Assembly: GCA_023666665.1 (NCBI GenBank)
Contig: JAMPBN010000001.1
Span: 456,436-520,435 of the forward strand
Direction: 5' to 3'
Length of the DNA: 64,000 nt
Origin: Prevotella sp.
GTDB lineage: Bacteria > Bacteroidota > Bacteroidia > Bacteroidales > Muribaculaceae
Position numbers and translations under genes: made by a program. The notes below the pieces were generated by a model. That model worked only from the letters and a program-made list of their open reading frames with translations, was not told the origin of the DNA and did no database searches. Shown here piece after piece: positions 24,933-33,881 of this stretch (its first letter is position 1; each line of letters opens with the position of its first letter).

Positions 24933-26297
24933 TTAGTGGCGACGCAACCGAGCCGAGGGAATGTTCAGACGGGTGCGATATTTTGCCACAGTGCGCCGCG
25001 CAACATTATAGCCGCGGCGCTTCAGTTCGGCGGCAATGGCTTCGTCGCTGAGCGGTTCTTCGGTCGGTTCGTCGGCAATAATGTCGCGGAGCACCACGGC
25101 GATTTCCTGCGCGGAGGTTTCGGTGTCTTCCGCGCCGGAGCGGTGGTTGAAAAAAGATTTCAGGGAATAAACGCCGTGGGCCGTGGCAAGCCATTTGCCG
25201 GAAATTGCCCGTGAAATCAGCGAAATGTCGAGTCCCGTAGCGTCGGCAATCTGACGCAACACCATCGGGCGGATACGGCTCTCGTCGTCGAAGTTCAGGA
25301 AGAAGGGCGACTGGATGTTGACAATGGCCTTGGCTATGGCCATAAGCGTTTGCTGCCGGCGATGCAGTACTTCGATGAAGCTCTGCGCCTGGATGCGGCG
25401 GTCGCGTATAAACTCGGCAACCTCGCCGGGGCCATTGTCGGCCAGGAAGCTCTCTTCGATGCGCAATTCCGGCAGCGAATTGGGCATACTGACGCTGAGG
25501 CGCCGGCCGTCGGTCTCCACTATGAAGTCGGGACTTACCGCCGACGATGCCATTTCGCGGGTGGAATCGGCTGCGAACGCCGCGCCCGGCTTGGGGTTGA
25601 GCGTCTTGATGAGTTCGTCGGCGGCACGCACGCGGTCGAGCGGAATCTCGCTGATGTCGCTGAGTTTGCGCAGGTTGCGCGTGGAATATACGTCAAAGAA
25701 ATACTTTACAATTTCGAGGGCATCGGAGAGGGGAGTGGCGGAGTGGCAGAGTGGAGGAGTGTTGACTTTGCCACTTTTCCACTCTGCCACTCTGCCAAGC
25801 TGGAGGACGAGGCAGTCGCGCAGGTCCTGGGCACCGACTCCCGCGGGGTCGAGGCTGCGCAGGGTTGCGTATGCGCGGCGAATTTCTGCCTCAGTGGCGG
25901 AGTGGCGGAGTGGCAGAGTGGAGAGGGTGATGTCGGAGATTAGCTGCGGCAGAGTGCGCGTCAGGTAGCCGTTGGCATCGAGTGCGCCAATCATATATCT
26001 GACGAGTTCGCGCTGTTGCGGCTCAAGGTCGCCGAGCTGGTCAAGGAGATACTCTGCAAGAGTTTGCTCGCTTTCTCGGGCATAGTCGGTGGGACTCGTC
26101 GGACCTGTCTGACTTGATGGAGCGGTCGGATAGCGGTCAGCAACCTTTTCGAGCGCAGGGTTTTCGGCGAGCTCGCGGGCAATTTCTTCCTCAACCTCCT
26201 CGTTAGTCTTCTCAACGAGCGACACAAGGCGCAACTGCTGCGGTAGCAAACGCTGCCGCAACTGCTGCTGCTGAGTTATTTTAAATTTTGTGTTCAC
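24933..26297 (-). CDS. rpoN: RNA polymerase sigma-54 factor
   Basis: 454 residues. Region I is Q/L-rich ([17 protein letters not shown]), region II follows, then the core-binding domain ([15 protein letters not shown]). A C-terminal DNA-binding part ends with the RpoN box-like [21 protein letters not shown]. The start is assigned to the GTG at 26297, which overlaps the last 17 nt of asd; there is no suitable ATG. Two segments look foreign: [14 protein letters not shown], and [15 protein letters not shown] followed by LCHSATPLS. Both are encoded by GAGTGGCA/TGCCACTC reiterations, the second as a perfect-looking palindrome (25735-25800). The conserved blocks around them stay in frame. Confidence 0.93.
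   Translation of the reverse strand: MNTKFKITQQQQLRQRLLPQQLRLVSLVEKTNEEVEEEIARELAENPALEKVADRYPTAPSSQTGPTSPTDYARESEQTLAEYLLDQLGDLEPQQRELVRYMIGALDANGYLTRTLPQLISDITLSTLPLRHSATEAEIRRAYATLRSLDPAGVGAQDLRDCLVLQLGRVAEWKSGKVNTPPLCHSATPLSDALEIVKYFFDVYSTRNLRKLSDISEIPLDRVRAADELIKTLNPKPGAAFAADSTREMASSAVSPDFIVETDGRRLSVSMPNSLPELRIEESFLADNGPGEVAEFIRDRRIQAQSFIEVLHRRQQTLMAIAKAIVNIQSPFFLNFDDESRIRPMVLRQIADATGLDISLISRAISGKWLATAHGVYSLKSFFNHRSGAEDTETSAQEIAVVLRDIIADEPTEEPLSDEAIAAELKRRGYNVARRTVAKYRTRLNIPSARLRRH
25729..25806. repeat. Palindromic GAGTGGCA repeat inside rpoN
   Basis: The arms GAGTGGCAGAGTGGA and TCCACTCTGCCACTC can pair around a short ACTTTGCC-containing loop. The element is translated as about 24 extra residues between conserved sigma-54 blocks. 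Related peptide LRHSST occurs in queG. Confidence 0.8.
25888..25926. repeat. Second GGAGTGGC repeat block inside rpoN
   Basis: Four reiterations of GGAGTGGC/AGAGTGGA are translated as [10 protein letters not shown] in the sigma-54 frame. It is the same family and orientation as the C-rich arm in queG. Confidence 0.75.
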
Positions 26298-27291
26298 AAA
26301 TGTATTGGGCGATTTGCACGGCGTTGAGGGCGGCACCTTTTTTGATTTGGTCGCCCACAACCCAAAAGCTCAGGCCGTTGGGGTTGGTAAGGTCTTTGCG
26401 CACGCGCCCGACGTAGACGGGGTCTTTACCGGCAATAAACAGCGGCATCGGGTATTCTTTCTCAGCCGGATTGTCCATCAGCACGATGCCTTCGGCCTCG
26501 GCAAACGCCCGACGGACACAGTCAAGGTCGAGAGGCTGCTCGGTTTCCACCCAAATGGCTTCGGAGTGGGCACGCATAACCGGGACGCGAACGCACGTTG
26601 CCGACACGTCAAGTCCGGTTGCGTGCATAATCTTTTTGGTCTCGTTATACATCTTCATCTCTTCTTTGGTGTAGCCGTTGTCCTGGAACACGTCGATGTG
26701 AGGTATTACGTTGTAGGCCAGCTGATAAGCGAATTTTTCAACGTGGGGTTCCTTGCCGGCAACGATGTCGGCGTATTGCTGTTCGAGTTCTGCCATTGCC
26801 GAGGCTCCGGCGCCTGAAGCGGCCTGATAGGAGGCTACGTGGACGCGCTTGATTGGGGAGAGGTCGTTGATTGGCTTGAGCGCCACGACCATCTGAATGG
26901 TGGTGCAGTTGGGGTTGGCAATGATGCGGCGCGGAGCGTTGAACGCATCGTCGCCGTTAACCTCTGGAACCACCAGGGGCACGTCGGGGTCCATGCGGAA
27001 TGCTGAGGAATTGTCAATCATCAGTGCGCCGTGGGCCGTAATGGTCTCGGCAAACCCTTTTGAGGTGCCCGCACCGGCAGAGGTGAACGCAAAGTCGATG
27101 TCGCGGAAGTCATCGGCATTGTGGGTCAACTCCTTGACTATGTATTCTTTGCCGCGAAATGTGTAAGCGCGACCTGCTGAACGCGACGAGCCGAACAGAC
27201 GCAGCTCGTCGATGGGGAAATTTTGTTCGGCCAGCACTCTGAGAAATTCCTGACCGACGGCGCCTGAGGCACCTACTATTGCTATTTTCAA
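26281..27291 (-). CDS. asd: Aspartate-semialdehyde dehydrogenase
   Basis: 336 residues. [14 protein letters not shown] (7-20) is the NADP-binding loop, NPNCTT holds the catalytic Cys129, and [12 protein letters not shown] holds the catalytic His. It makes aspartate semialdehyde for lysine (via dapA, at 5586), threonine and methionine. It overlaps rpoN by 17 nt, and its upstream spacer carries GTTTAACTGTTTAATTGTTTA-type repeats. It belongs to the rhuM-tsaB-omp28-asd-rpoN-tadA-spmAB train. Confidence 0.96.
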   Translation of the reverse strand: MKIAIVGASGAVGQEFLRVLAEQNFPIDELRLFGSSRSAGRAYTFRGKEYIVKELTHNADDFRDIDFAFTSAGAGTSKGFAETITAHGALMIDNSSAFRMDPDVPLVVPEVNGDDAFNAPRRIIANPNCTTIQMVVALKPINDLSPIKRVHVASYQAASGAGASAMAELEQQYADIVAGKEPHVEKFAYQLAYNVIPHIDVFQDNGYTKEEMKMYNETKKIMHATGLDVSATCVRVPVMRAHSEAIWVETEQPLDLDCVRRAFAEAEGIVLMDNPAEKEYPMPLFIAGKDPVYVGRVRKDLTNPNGLSFWVVGDQIKKGAALNAVQIAQYICEHKI

Positions 27292-27295
27292 CGGT

Positions 27296-27347
27296 TTAAA
27301 GGTTTATTTGTTTGACTGTTTAATTGTTTAGGGGTTTAACTGTTTGT
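27296..27347. repeat. GTTTAATTGTTTA-type repeat between omp28 and asd
   Basis: Reiterated GTTTAA/CTGTTTAATTGTTTA units span the omp28 stop codon and the spacer. A near-identical block is at 43388-43412. Each unit carries TTAA or TTAG, which reads as a stop on either strand. Confidence 0.7.
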
Positions 27348-29133
27348 GGCCGTCGTGGATGTAGAGACCGCGGCCGGGGTTGGTGACTTTGCGGCCTTGC
27401 AGGTCATACCAGGCTCCGTCTTGGGCATTTTCGCCGACTTTCACTTCATTGATAGCGGAGTAGTTGCTGTAAGGGGCGCGTATGGCGTTTTCAATGCGGC
27501 CGGTTTCGCGATTAACGACCATCACGATAATCTGGCAATTTTCAATGTTCTTGACAGAGTTGGTTTGCAGCTGGGCGCTGTGGCCGTATTTCGTTGCGGC
27601 AACAACATCGGCGGGAATAGAACCGCTGATACCCTTGAAGGTGTTGGCATAGCGCACCACGTGGTCATAATACACGTTGCTTACCAATGATTTCTGCTCT
27701 CCCCACCACTCCAGCGTGCTGCCGCTGTAGTTGTTGCTCTGCGAGTAGGGACCAACGTGGTCTTCGGTAATGATATAGCTGAAGCCATAATCGCCGGAGG
27801 TTGGAATGGCAAATTCAGCCTCGGCCTCAACGTTGAGGCGTTTCTTCACGGCATCGAAGCTTACGTCTTTAATGTCGACCTTGCACACGGCCGGAATCTT
27901 TGTTGCGGTAGTGAATGCCTCCTGCAGGAAGGCATATGAGGGTTTCTGAACGCCGAAAGTTTCCTTGTTGCGGTTAACCATGCAGGTGGGGAACGAGCCG
28001 CCGGTGTAGCTGCCGCCGAAGAATGCGGCGTAGGACGCTATGGACATTGCGTCGTTGTAGTGGGCGGCAATGGGCACGTAGAGCGGGTCATCGCTGTGTG
28101 TTTCGGCCATCTTTTCGAGGCCCACGATGCCGATGGGGCACCATCCGCACCATGTGCCGGTTGCTTCCTCAACCACCACGGCCTTATCAAATCCCTCAGC
28201 CAGCGAGAGATACATTGTAGAGGCAGTTTTGAGTGACGATGAGGCATTATTTGCGGCATCGGCGTTAACGCCGCTAACGGTGACGCTCACGGGCAGGTCG
28301 TTGCCAACCACATCGGGCATATCCATGTCAAACACCAACGGGCCGTAGATTTCATTATTGAGCAGCCCGGTGGGGAGCTTCAGTTCCACTGTTTTGCCCT
28401 CTTCGCCATTGGCGGCAGGGGTCAACTTGACTGACTCCACGGTGTTCAAGGCATTGTTGATCACGTAGATTCCCACCTGAGCCTTGCCGCCGGGTATGGT
28501 GTAAGTGGGCAGATAATGCTCGCAGATGGCCACGCTGTTGGCCAACAGTTCGTCGCCCTCGATTTTCAGGCGAATGCAAGGCATACCGATTTGCTCGCGG
28601 AGCTGCTGCCAGGTGCTCCACTTGCCGTTGCTGTACATGCCGATATAGTCGCCGGGGCCGGCGTTCTTGTCAACTTTTGCATCGGTTACCAGCGGCTGAT
28701 ATTTTGCGCCCTGGCAATCAACAATGTAGCCAAAAAACAGCTCCGGGGTATCTTCGCTGATGGTAATTGCCTCGGTCAGCGGATATTCTTTATATTGCAG
28801 CGACTCGTTGAAGTTCATTTCGCCGGTGAACTCCTGCATATAATCTTCGGTGGTAGTCTCGCCTACAAATAACTTCAGCGGCACGGAGGTGATTGACTTG
28901 TCGTCGCTTATGCCGTTGGCCACGGCAATGGCCGTAATCTTGCAGCCCTTGAACTGCTTGATTGTGGCGGCATTTAGCTGCATGGCTACGCCCAGGGTGA
29001 CGTTGCCGGTGAGCGTGGTGGCATACTTCGGATTGGAGCAATAACCGTAGAGGGTTGAGCCGTCGAAAGTGGTTTGCGCCGATGCAGTCAATCCGATGGC
29101 CGCAACTAGCAGGGTGTGTAAAATCTTTTTCAT
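27328..29133 (-). CDS. Omp28-related secreted protein with CxxC thioredoxin-like domain
   Basis: 601 residues. Signal peptide MKKILHTLLVAAIGLTASAQ. A beta-rich N-terminal region precedes an Omp28/thioredoxin-like domain with EEATGTWCGWCPIGIVGLE (about 325-345; CxxC redox pair), then another beta domain. The C terminus is WYDLQGRKVTNPGRGLYIHD and a short end, the tail shared with two other proteins in the window. It is probably outer-membrane or surface-exposed, with a thiol-disulfide or adhesion role (inference). The ATG overlaps the tsaB stop (ATGA). Confidence 0.88.
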   Translation of the reverse strand: MKKILHTLLVAAIGLTASAQTTFDGSTLYGYCSNPKYATTLTGNVTLGVAMQLNAATIKQFKGCKITAIAVANGISDDKSITSVPLKLFVGETTTEDYMQEFTGEMNFNESLQYKEYPLTEAITISEDTPELFFGYIVDCQGAKYQPLVTDAKVDKNAGPGDYIGMYSNGKWSTWQQLREQIGMPCIRLKIEGDELLANSVAICEHYLPTYTIPGGKAQVGIYVINNALNTVESVKLTPAANGEEGKTVELKLPTGLLNNEIYGPLVFDMDMPDVVGNDLPVSVTVSGVNADAANNASSSLKTASTMYLSLAEGFDKAVVVEEATGTWCGWCPIGIVGLEKMAETHSDDPLYVPIAAHYNDAMSIASYAAFFGGSYTGGSFPTCMVNRNKETFGVQKPSYAFLQEAFTTATKIPAVCKVDIKDVSFDAVKKRLNVEAEAEFAIPTSGDYGFSYIITEDHVGPYSQSNNYSGSTLEWWGEQKSLVSNVYYDHVVRYANTFKGISGSIPADVVAATKYGHSAQLQTNSVKNIENCQIIVMVVNRETGRIENAIRAPYSNYSAINEVKVGENAQDGAWYDLQGRKVTNPGRGLYIHDGHKQLNP

Positions 29134-29822
29134 ATTTTGTTTTTAGGCTTGGTTGCTTGAAATTCTTTTAGATACAGCGGCGTGGAGTAGGCCAGGTCCA
29201 GGAAGTTGCCGGCGCGGAAAGCTTTCTCACTCAGTGCAAGCATATCTGCGGCAAGGGGTTGGATTCCCTCTACCCATACGGAATTAGGGTGATTTATTAC
29301 CGTGCGGGCCTTATCTATGGCGTTGCCCATAAAGAGCAGCGGGCCTTGTTCAAGAAGTTCGCCGTAGGAATCGGCCTCGAGAATCAGCGGCTGTGTATGC
29401 ATCAGCTCTTTGAGCCACATATCCAATACGCAGGTATACACTTCCATACGCCGTGCATCTATCATCGGAGCGAAGCGCGAAGAGAGGTCAATGCCGTGGT
29501 GGTTAAACATCACGTTGGTTGCCATAATCTGAAGCGTTGGAACTCCGATGAGCGGCACCCCCAGAGCGTAGGCCAGACCCTTGGCCTCGCTAAGGCCGAT
29601 GCGCAGCCCGGTATAGCTGCCCGGGCCGATGCTTACGGCTACGGCGTCGATGGTGCGTTCTTGCTCCTTGGCGGCATCGATAGCTTGCTTGATGAAGCCG
29701 CTGAGCAGCTCAGCGTGGCGGCGGCCGGAGCGCTCTTCAAAGTTTGCCAACAGAGTGCAGTCGCCGGTCAGAGCTACAGAACACGCCTCCGTAGATGTTT
29801 CAATATTAACAATATTCGCCAT
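29130..29822 (-). CDS. tsaB: tRNA threonylcarbamoyladenosine biosynthesis protein TsaB
   Basis: 230 residues of the ASKHA fold. NIETSTEACSVAL (phosphate-1 motif), HAELLSGFI, VSIGPGSYTGLRIGLSEAKGLAYA (the TsaB signature) and FAPMIDARRMEVYT are present. It partners TsaD/TsaE in t6A37 synthesis. Its ATG overlaps the rhuM stop by one base (TAATG), and its stop overlaps the omp28 ATG, so translation of all three appears coupled. Confidence 0.95.
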   Translation of the reverse strand: MANIVNIETSTEACSVALTGDCTLLANFEERSGRRHAELLSGFIKQAIDAAKEQERTIDAVAVSIGPGSYTGLRIGLSEAKGLAYALGVPLIGVPTLQIMATNVMFNHHGIDLSSRFAPMIDARRMEVYTCVLDMWLKELMHTQPLILEADSYGELLEQGPLLFMGNAIDKARTVINHPNSVWVEGIQPLAADMLALSEKAFRAGNFLDLAYSTPLYLKEFQATKPKNKI

Positions 29823-30697
29823 TACAATGTACTTAAAATAACAGACGGAGAAGTTTCCATCTTTGAAAAAGCAAAAAGTCTCCTACCAAGGTCTTTGATT
29901 GAGGCACCAACATGGTAGAGAGTTTCGTCTATGATTTGAAAGCGGTCGTGGATGTCGGAAACGAACTTGATTTCAATCGGAGCGTATTGTTTGTTATGAC
30001 GTTGAATGTCAAGGCTGATTTGCTTTGATTTTTCAGCGTCTGTATATATTGTTGCCCTAACATTGGCATCTCTTTTATCAAGTAGGGTCAAAACCGTTTC
30101 ATCAACGTAGTTGTCTATTAAAATAATTTGCTTTTTGGCAGACTTGACAAGCTTGCAGGCAAATTTGTAAGCATCGAAAATCTGACCATTGAAGAAAATG
30201 CCCTCTTTAGGCGGCAGAGATGTCTTGACAAAGAAATCCACCTTATCGTTCAATTCAGCAAACTGCTGGTCATAATCCGAAAACTTTCGATCCATACGTG
30301 ATTCTATATAAAGGAATCGTTCATTGACACTATAACCCCTAAGCAAATATTCCTTTAAGACCTTATTTGCCCATTGTCTAAATTTTGTGGCGTTTATGCT
30401 GTTGACCCGGTAGCCTACCGACAAAATGGCATCAAGATTATAAAACTTAGTGCGATAATTTTTACCATCGGCGGCAGTTTGTTCCAAAATGGAACATACT
30501 GAATTTTCATCCAATTCTCCTGAATTGAAGATATTTGATAAATGCTTGGTGATTGCCGGTCGTTTTGTGCCAAACAACTCTGCAATTTGCGGCTGAGTTA
30601 ACCATACGGTCTCTTTATCAACTCTGACGTCTAACGTAAAAGTGGCATCGTGTTGATATAGAATAATCTCATTATTTCCGGGTATATTATCTTTCAT
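29822..30697 (-). CDS. RhuM family protein
   Basis: 291 residues from the ATG at 30697. The N-terminal half is RhuM-like: TVWLTQPQIAELFGTKRPAI (helix-turn-helix), then LSNIFNSGELDENSVCS and KFYNLDAILSVGYRVNSINA. The C-terminal part (KQIILIDNYVDETVLTLL ... DIHDRFQIIDETLYHVGASI) resembles a PLD-like domain with DRFQIID. RhuM genes are often carried on islands or beside type I R-M loci; function is unproven. Here it is the first gene of a housekeeping train and coupled to tsaB. AT content is higher than in its neighbours, consistent with acquisition. Confidence 0.85.
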   Translation of the reverse strand: MKDNIPGNNEIILYQHDATFTLDVRVDKETVWLTQPQIAELFGTKRPAITKHLSNIFNSGELDENSVCSILEQTAADGKNYRTKFYNLDAILSVGYRVNSINATKFRQWANKVLKEYLLRGYSVNERFLYIESRMDRKFSDYDQQFAELNDKVDFFVKTSLPPKEGIFFNGQIFDAYKFACKLVKSAKKQIILIDNYVDETVLTLLDKRDANVRATIYTDAEKSKQISLDIQRHNKQYAPIEIKFVSDIHDRFQIIDETLYHVGASIKDLGRRLFAFSKMETSPSVILSTL

Positions 30698-30706
30698 GAG
30701 ATTGCA

Positions 30707-30714
30707 CAAAGTTA
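30707..30714 (-). promoter_or_regulatory. rhuM -7 box TAACTTTG
   Basis: The box ends 9 nt before the rhuM ATG (30697). It is probably also the promoter for tsaB and the genes that follow. Confidence 0.6.
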
Positions 30715-30739
30715 AGAAAAATAGTTGGCATTAACCCAA

Positions 30740-31843
30740 TCATACATTGAAGCGGAAGTGCATTATGTCGCCGTCCCGGACTATGTATTCCTTGCCTTCG
30801 ACGCCCATTTTGCCGGCCTCTTTAACGGCTGTTTCCGAGCCGAGGGTAACATAGTCGTCGTATTTTATAACCTCTGCGCGGATAAAGCCCTTTTCAAAGT
30901 CGGTATGGATAATTCCGGCACATTTCGGGGCTTTGCTCCCGCGAGTGAATGTCCAGGCGCGCACCTCGTCGGGGCCGGCCGTGAAGTAGGTCTGCAAGTC
31001 AAGCAGAGCGTAGGCGGCGCGTATCAGACGAGCTACGCCGCTCTCCTCCAGGCCAATCTCTTGAAGAAATTCTTGGCGTTCTTCCCACGTGTCGAGTTCG
31101 GCAATCTCGCTTTCGGTCTGTGCGGCAACAATGAGCAGCTCCGCACCCTCTTCCTTAATGGCTTTGCGCACAGCCTCGACATAGGCGTTGCCCGAAGCGG
31201 CAGAGGCGTCGTCGACGTTACATACGTATAGCACCGGTTTGGCCGTGAGCAGGAACAGTTCGCGGGCAAACTTTTGTTCGTCGGGGGTATCGAATTTCAC
31301 TGAGCGGGCAGGTTTGCCGGCATCGAGGGCATCCTTATAACGCTGAAGCACGTCGGCCTGCAGTCGGGCGGTTTTGTCGCCGCCGGTTTGTGCGGCTTTG
31401 AGGGTCTTGGCAAGGCGAGATTCTACGGTTTCGAGGTCTTTGAGCTGGAGCTCGTAGTCAATGATTTCCTTGTCGCGCACGGGGTCAACCGAGCCGTCAA
31501 CGTGGGTAATGTTGTCGTTGTCGAAGCAGCGGAGCACGTGGATTATCGCATCGGTTTCGCGGATGTTGGCAAGAAATTTATTGCCCAGACCCTCGCCTTT
31601 GCTGGCTCCTTTTACAAGACCGGCAATATCAACGATTTCTACCGTTGCGGGGACTACCGACTTGGGCTGACACAGCTCCACGAGCTTGGTCAGGCGGTCG
31701 TCGGGCACGGTAATGACTCCAACGTTGGGTTCTATGGTGCAAAAAGGGAAATTGGCGCTCTGAGCCTTGGCATTGCTCAAGCAGTTAAAAAGGGTTGATT
31801 TGCCAACGTTGGGCAAACCTACTATTCCGCATTGTAATGACAT
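30740..31843 (-). CDS. ychF: Redox-regulated ATPase/GTPase YchF
   Basis: 367 residues. GLPNVGKST (8-16) is G1, [20 protein letters not shown] is the G3/Obg region, NVDD in [10 protein letters not shown] is the G4-like motif (YchF uses ATP), and the C-terminal TGS domain ends [15 protein letters not shown]. It is ribosome-associated and has a universal length. It is preceded by GTTAGGAG repeats (31848-31890) after the TRIC-family gene. Confidence 0.96.
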   Translation of the reverse strand: MSLQCGIVGLPNVGKSTLFNCLSNAKAQSANFPFCTIEPNVGVITVPDDRLTKLVELCQPKSVVPATVEIVDIAGLVKGASKGEGLGNKFLANIRETDAIIHVLRCFDNDNITHVDGSVDPVRDKEIIDYELQLKDLETVESRLAKTLKAAQTGGDKTARLQADVLQRYKDALDAGKPARSVKFDTPDEQKFARELFLLTAKPVLYVCNVDDASAASGNAYVEAVRKAIKEEGAELLIVAAQTESEIAELDTWEERQEFLQEIGLEESGVARLIRAAYALLDLQTYFTAGPDEVRAWTFTRGSKAPKCAGIIHTDFEKGFIRAEVIKYDDYVTLGSETAVKEAGKMGVEGKEYIVRDGDIMHFRFNV

Positions 31844-31845
31844 GG

Positions 31846-31893
31846 TCTTGGGTGTTAGGCTTTAGGGAGTTAGGAGTTGGGAGTTAGGAATTA
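31846..31893. repeat. GTTAGGAG repeats between the UPF0126 gene and ychF
   Basis: Degenerate reiterations of TTAGGAG, TTGGGAG and TTAGGCT run from the UPF0126 stop codon almost to the ychF ATG. They belong to the heptamer family with a TTAG core. Confidence 0.75.
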
Positions 31894-32523
31894 GTCGGCT
31901 TCGGGTTCGGTGGAGGTTAGTATAGGGAGGTGCCAACCGAACTTTACGGCAAGCATTCTTATAGTAACAATAACGAGGAGGCAGCCAATGGCGCAGATTT
32001 CCGACGATGCGCAACACAGAAGCAGCAGCCAGTAAACTATGCCGCCAAGAAGCGACGCCATAGCATAAATGTCCTTGCGGAAAATCAGGGGCACTCGGTT
32101 GAGCAGTATGTCGCGAAGCACTCCACCAAATGCGCCGGTAAGCATACCCATAGTGATGCATACCCCCATAGCGCAGTCGCGGTCAAGAGCCTTTTCGATT
32201 CCTATTACGGTAAACATTGCAAGACCTATCGCATCGAATATCAGCAGCATACGCTCACGGCGCACCAGCTTGTCGCGAAACACCACCACGAGAATCAACC
32301 CGAGCAGCGTAACCAGGAAATACGCAAGGAAGAAACGAAAATCCGCAACCCAAAATGCCGGCTGACACAGTATTGCATCGCGCAGAGTGCCGCCACCCAA
32401 GGCAGTGACCAGGCCTACGATATACGCGCCAAACCAGTCGAAGCGCTTGAGTGCCGCCAAGCGTATGCCCGAAATGGCACACGCCAGGGCGCCGATCATC
32501 TCTATTATAAAGCTGAAGAGCAT
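31891..32523 (-). CDS. Trimeric intracellular cation channel family protein (UPF0126, YicG-like)
   Basis: 210 residues and seven membrane segments in two repeated halves. Each half carries a GGxxRD motif: GLVTALGGGTLRDAIL and GMLTGAFGGVLRDILL. Prokaryotic TRIC channels pass K+ and Na+; some relatives are annotated as glycine transporters. It overlaps the rpiB 3' end by 19 nt in the same transcript. Confidence 0.9.
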   Translation of the reverse strand: MLFSFIIEMIGALACAISGIRLAALKRFDWFGAYIVGLVTALGGGTLRDAILCQPAFWVADFRFFLAYFLVTLLGLILVVVFRDKLVRRERMLLIFDAIGLAMFTVIGIEKALDRDCAMGVCITMGMLTGAFGGVLRDILLNRVPLIFRKDIYAMASLLGGIVYWLLLLCCASSEICAIGCLLVIVTIRMLAVKFGWHLPILTSTEPEAD

Positions 32524-32951
32524 GATATTTTCTCTACGCGGCGTTCGTGGCGACCGCCCTCAAAAGATGTGGCAAGAAAAGCCTCAACTACGCTCAATGC
32601 GGTTTCGGTTGAGATAAACCGTGCGCTGAGTACCAGGCAGTTGGCATCGTTGTGCTGACGTGCAAGCTCGGCAAGCTCCGGAGTCCAACAGATTGCGGCA
32701 CGTACGCCCTGATGCTTGTTGAGGGTCATAGCTATGCCATTGCCCGAGCCGCAAATGCCTATGGCAGGCCATACCTCGCCCTTTTCCAAAGCGGTGGCAC
32801 AGGGGTGGGCAAAGTCGGGATAGTCGCACGACTCCGCCGAGTGCGTACCGAAGTCAATGACTTCGTCAACGTCGGCGCGCTTCATCAAAACCGGCTTCAG
32901 AAGCTCCTTGAGCTCATATCCGGCATGGTCAGAACAAATTCCTATTTTCAT
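32505..32951 (-). CDS. rpiB: Ribose 5-phosphate isomerase B
   Basis: 148 residues. MKIGICSDHAGYELKE is the diagnostic N terminus. ICGSGNGIAMTLNKHQGVRAA carries the phosphate loop, where the usual Cys active-site region reads GICGSGNG. RHNDANCLVLSARF-like residues follow. It interconverts ribose-5-P and ribulose-5-P. Its partner rpe lies 2.6 kb upstream in the same operon, separated from it by the DpnII-type R-M genes. It overlaps the Dam gene by 23 nt. Confidence 0.95.
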   Translation of the reverse strand: MKIGICSDHAGYELKELLKPVLMKRADVDEVIDFGTHSAESCDYPDFAHPCATALEKGEVWPAIGICGSGNGIAMTLNKHQGVRAAICWTPELAELARQHNDANCLVLSARFISTETALSVVEAFLATSFEGGRHERRVEKISCSSAL

Positions 32952-33861
32952 AATTAAGATTTATGTCGTGATAATTCCGTATCAAAAGTTCGGAGATTTC
33001 TCCGCGTTTCGCGCCATTGGCGTTAATCTGGCGTTTCGCCGAAATTCGTTCTATATAAAAATCTTTATAAAGATTATCAAGAAAATCATTTTGGGGATTA
33101 CGACCTTTGCCATCAGAATTGCTCAACATCGCTTTGCAACCTTTTTGGGTGAGTTCCACGAAAAAGTCGCGAAGTCTGATTTGTTCGTTGTCGTCAAATG
33201 GGGTTTTTACGTAAGAATTGAAGTTGGAAGTTGTATCTAAAGGTCGATAAGGCGGATCGAGATAAAAAAACGTTTTGTCATTTGCCTTTTCGATAGTTTG
33301 TGAAAAATCTCCTTCCAACATTTCAACTCGTTGAAGAATCTCACTATCGGCCAATATCAGCTCCGCATTGCAAATGGTTGGGTTTGAATATCTTCCAAAT
33401 GGCACGTTGAATGCTCCTTTGGAGTTTTCACGATATAAGCCGTTAAAGCACGTGCGGTTAAGAAATATAAAGAAAGCCGAACACTCGATTGAATTTAATG
33501 CTTTGGAGTTATATTTATTGCGTATGTCTAAGTAGAAAACCTTTTGTTGCTCATAGTCGCGTAGTGCAAAGTAATTCGCGGAAAGTTCTTCCAAAGCGTC
33601 AATCAATTCTCGCGGTGTGTTTCTTACTGTTTTGTAAAGAGTAATGAGAGACGGATTTATGTCATTGATTATGGCCTCAGAGATATTGGAGTATTCTTGA
33701 AGCATAAAAAACAACATAGCACCGCCACCAACAAAAGGTTCTATATAGGTAACATTTTGAGTTTTAGTAAACTCTTTTGGCAAGAAACAATTCAGCGTGG
33801 GCAGCAATTGGGATTTGCCGCCGGCCCATTTAATCAGAGGTTTTGCCGAATGGTTTCTCAT
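32929..33861 (-). CDS. DNA adenine methyltransferase, Dam/DpnM (D12 class)
   Basis: 310 residues. LIKWAGGKSQLLP (9-21, SAM motif), EPFVGGGAM and FYLDPPYRPL (about 195-205, catalytic DPPY) are class D12 hallmarks. QINANGAKRGEISELLIRNY is the usual end. The last 13 residues come from overlap with rpiB. By synteny with the DpnII-type endonuclease it should methylate GATC. It has its own TAACTTTG box inside the 20-nt gap after the DpnA-like gene, letting the protective methylase be made independently. Confidence 0.92.
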   Translation of the reverse strand: MRNHSAKPLIKWAGGKSQLLPTLNCFLPKEFTKTQNVTYIEPFVGGGAMLFFMLQEYSNISEAIINDINPSLITLYKTVRNTPRELIDALEELSANYFALRDYEQQKVFYLDIRNKYNSKALNSIECSAFFIFLNRTCFNGLYRENSKGAFNVPFGRYSNPTICNAELILADSEILQRVEMLEGDFSQTIEKANDKTFFYLDPPYRPLDTTSNFNSYVKTPFDDNEQIRLRDFFVELTQKGCKAMLSNSDGKGRNPQNDFLDNLYKDFYIERISAKRQINANGAKRGEISELLIRNYHDINLNYENRNLF

Positions 33862-33869
33862 AAACTCTG

Positions 33870-33877
33870 CAAAGTTA
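33870..33877 (-). promoter_or_regulatory. Dam -7 box TAACTTTG
   Basis: The box ends 8 nt before the ATG (33861) and abuts the stop of the upstream methylase gene. It would provide constitutive methylase before nuclease. Confidence 0.55.
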
Positions 33878-33881
33878 CGAA

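Noticed and set aside
19885..30697. A single defence island linking hsdS and rhuM
   Set aside because: Eight core genes and two tRNAs separate them, and no hsdM/hsdR is present. They are reported as separate scattered accessory genes.
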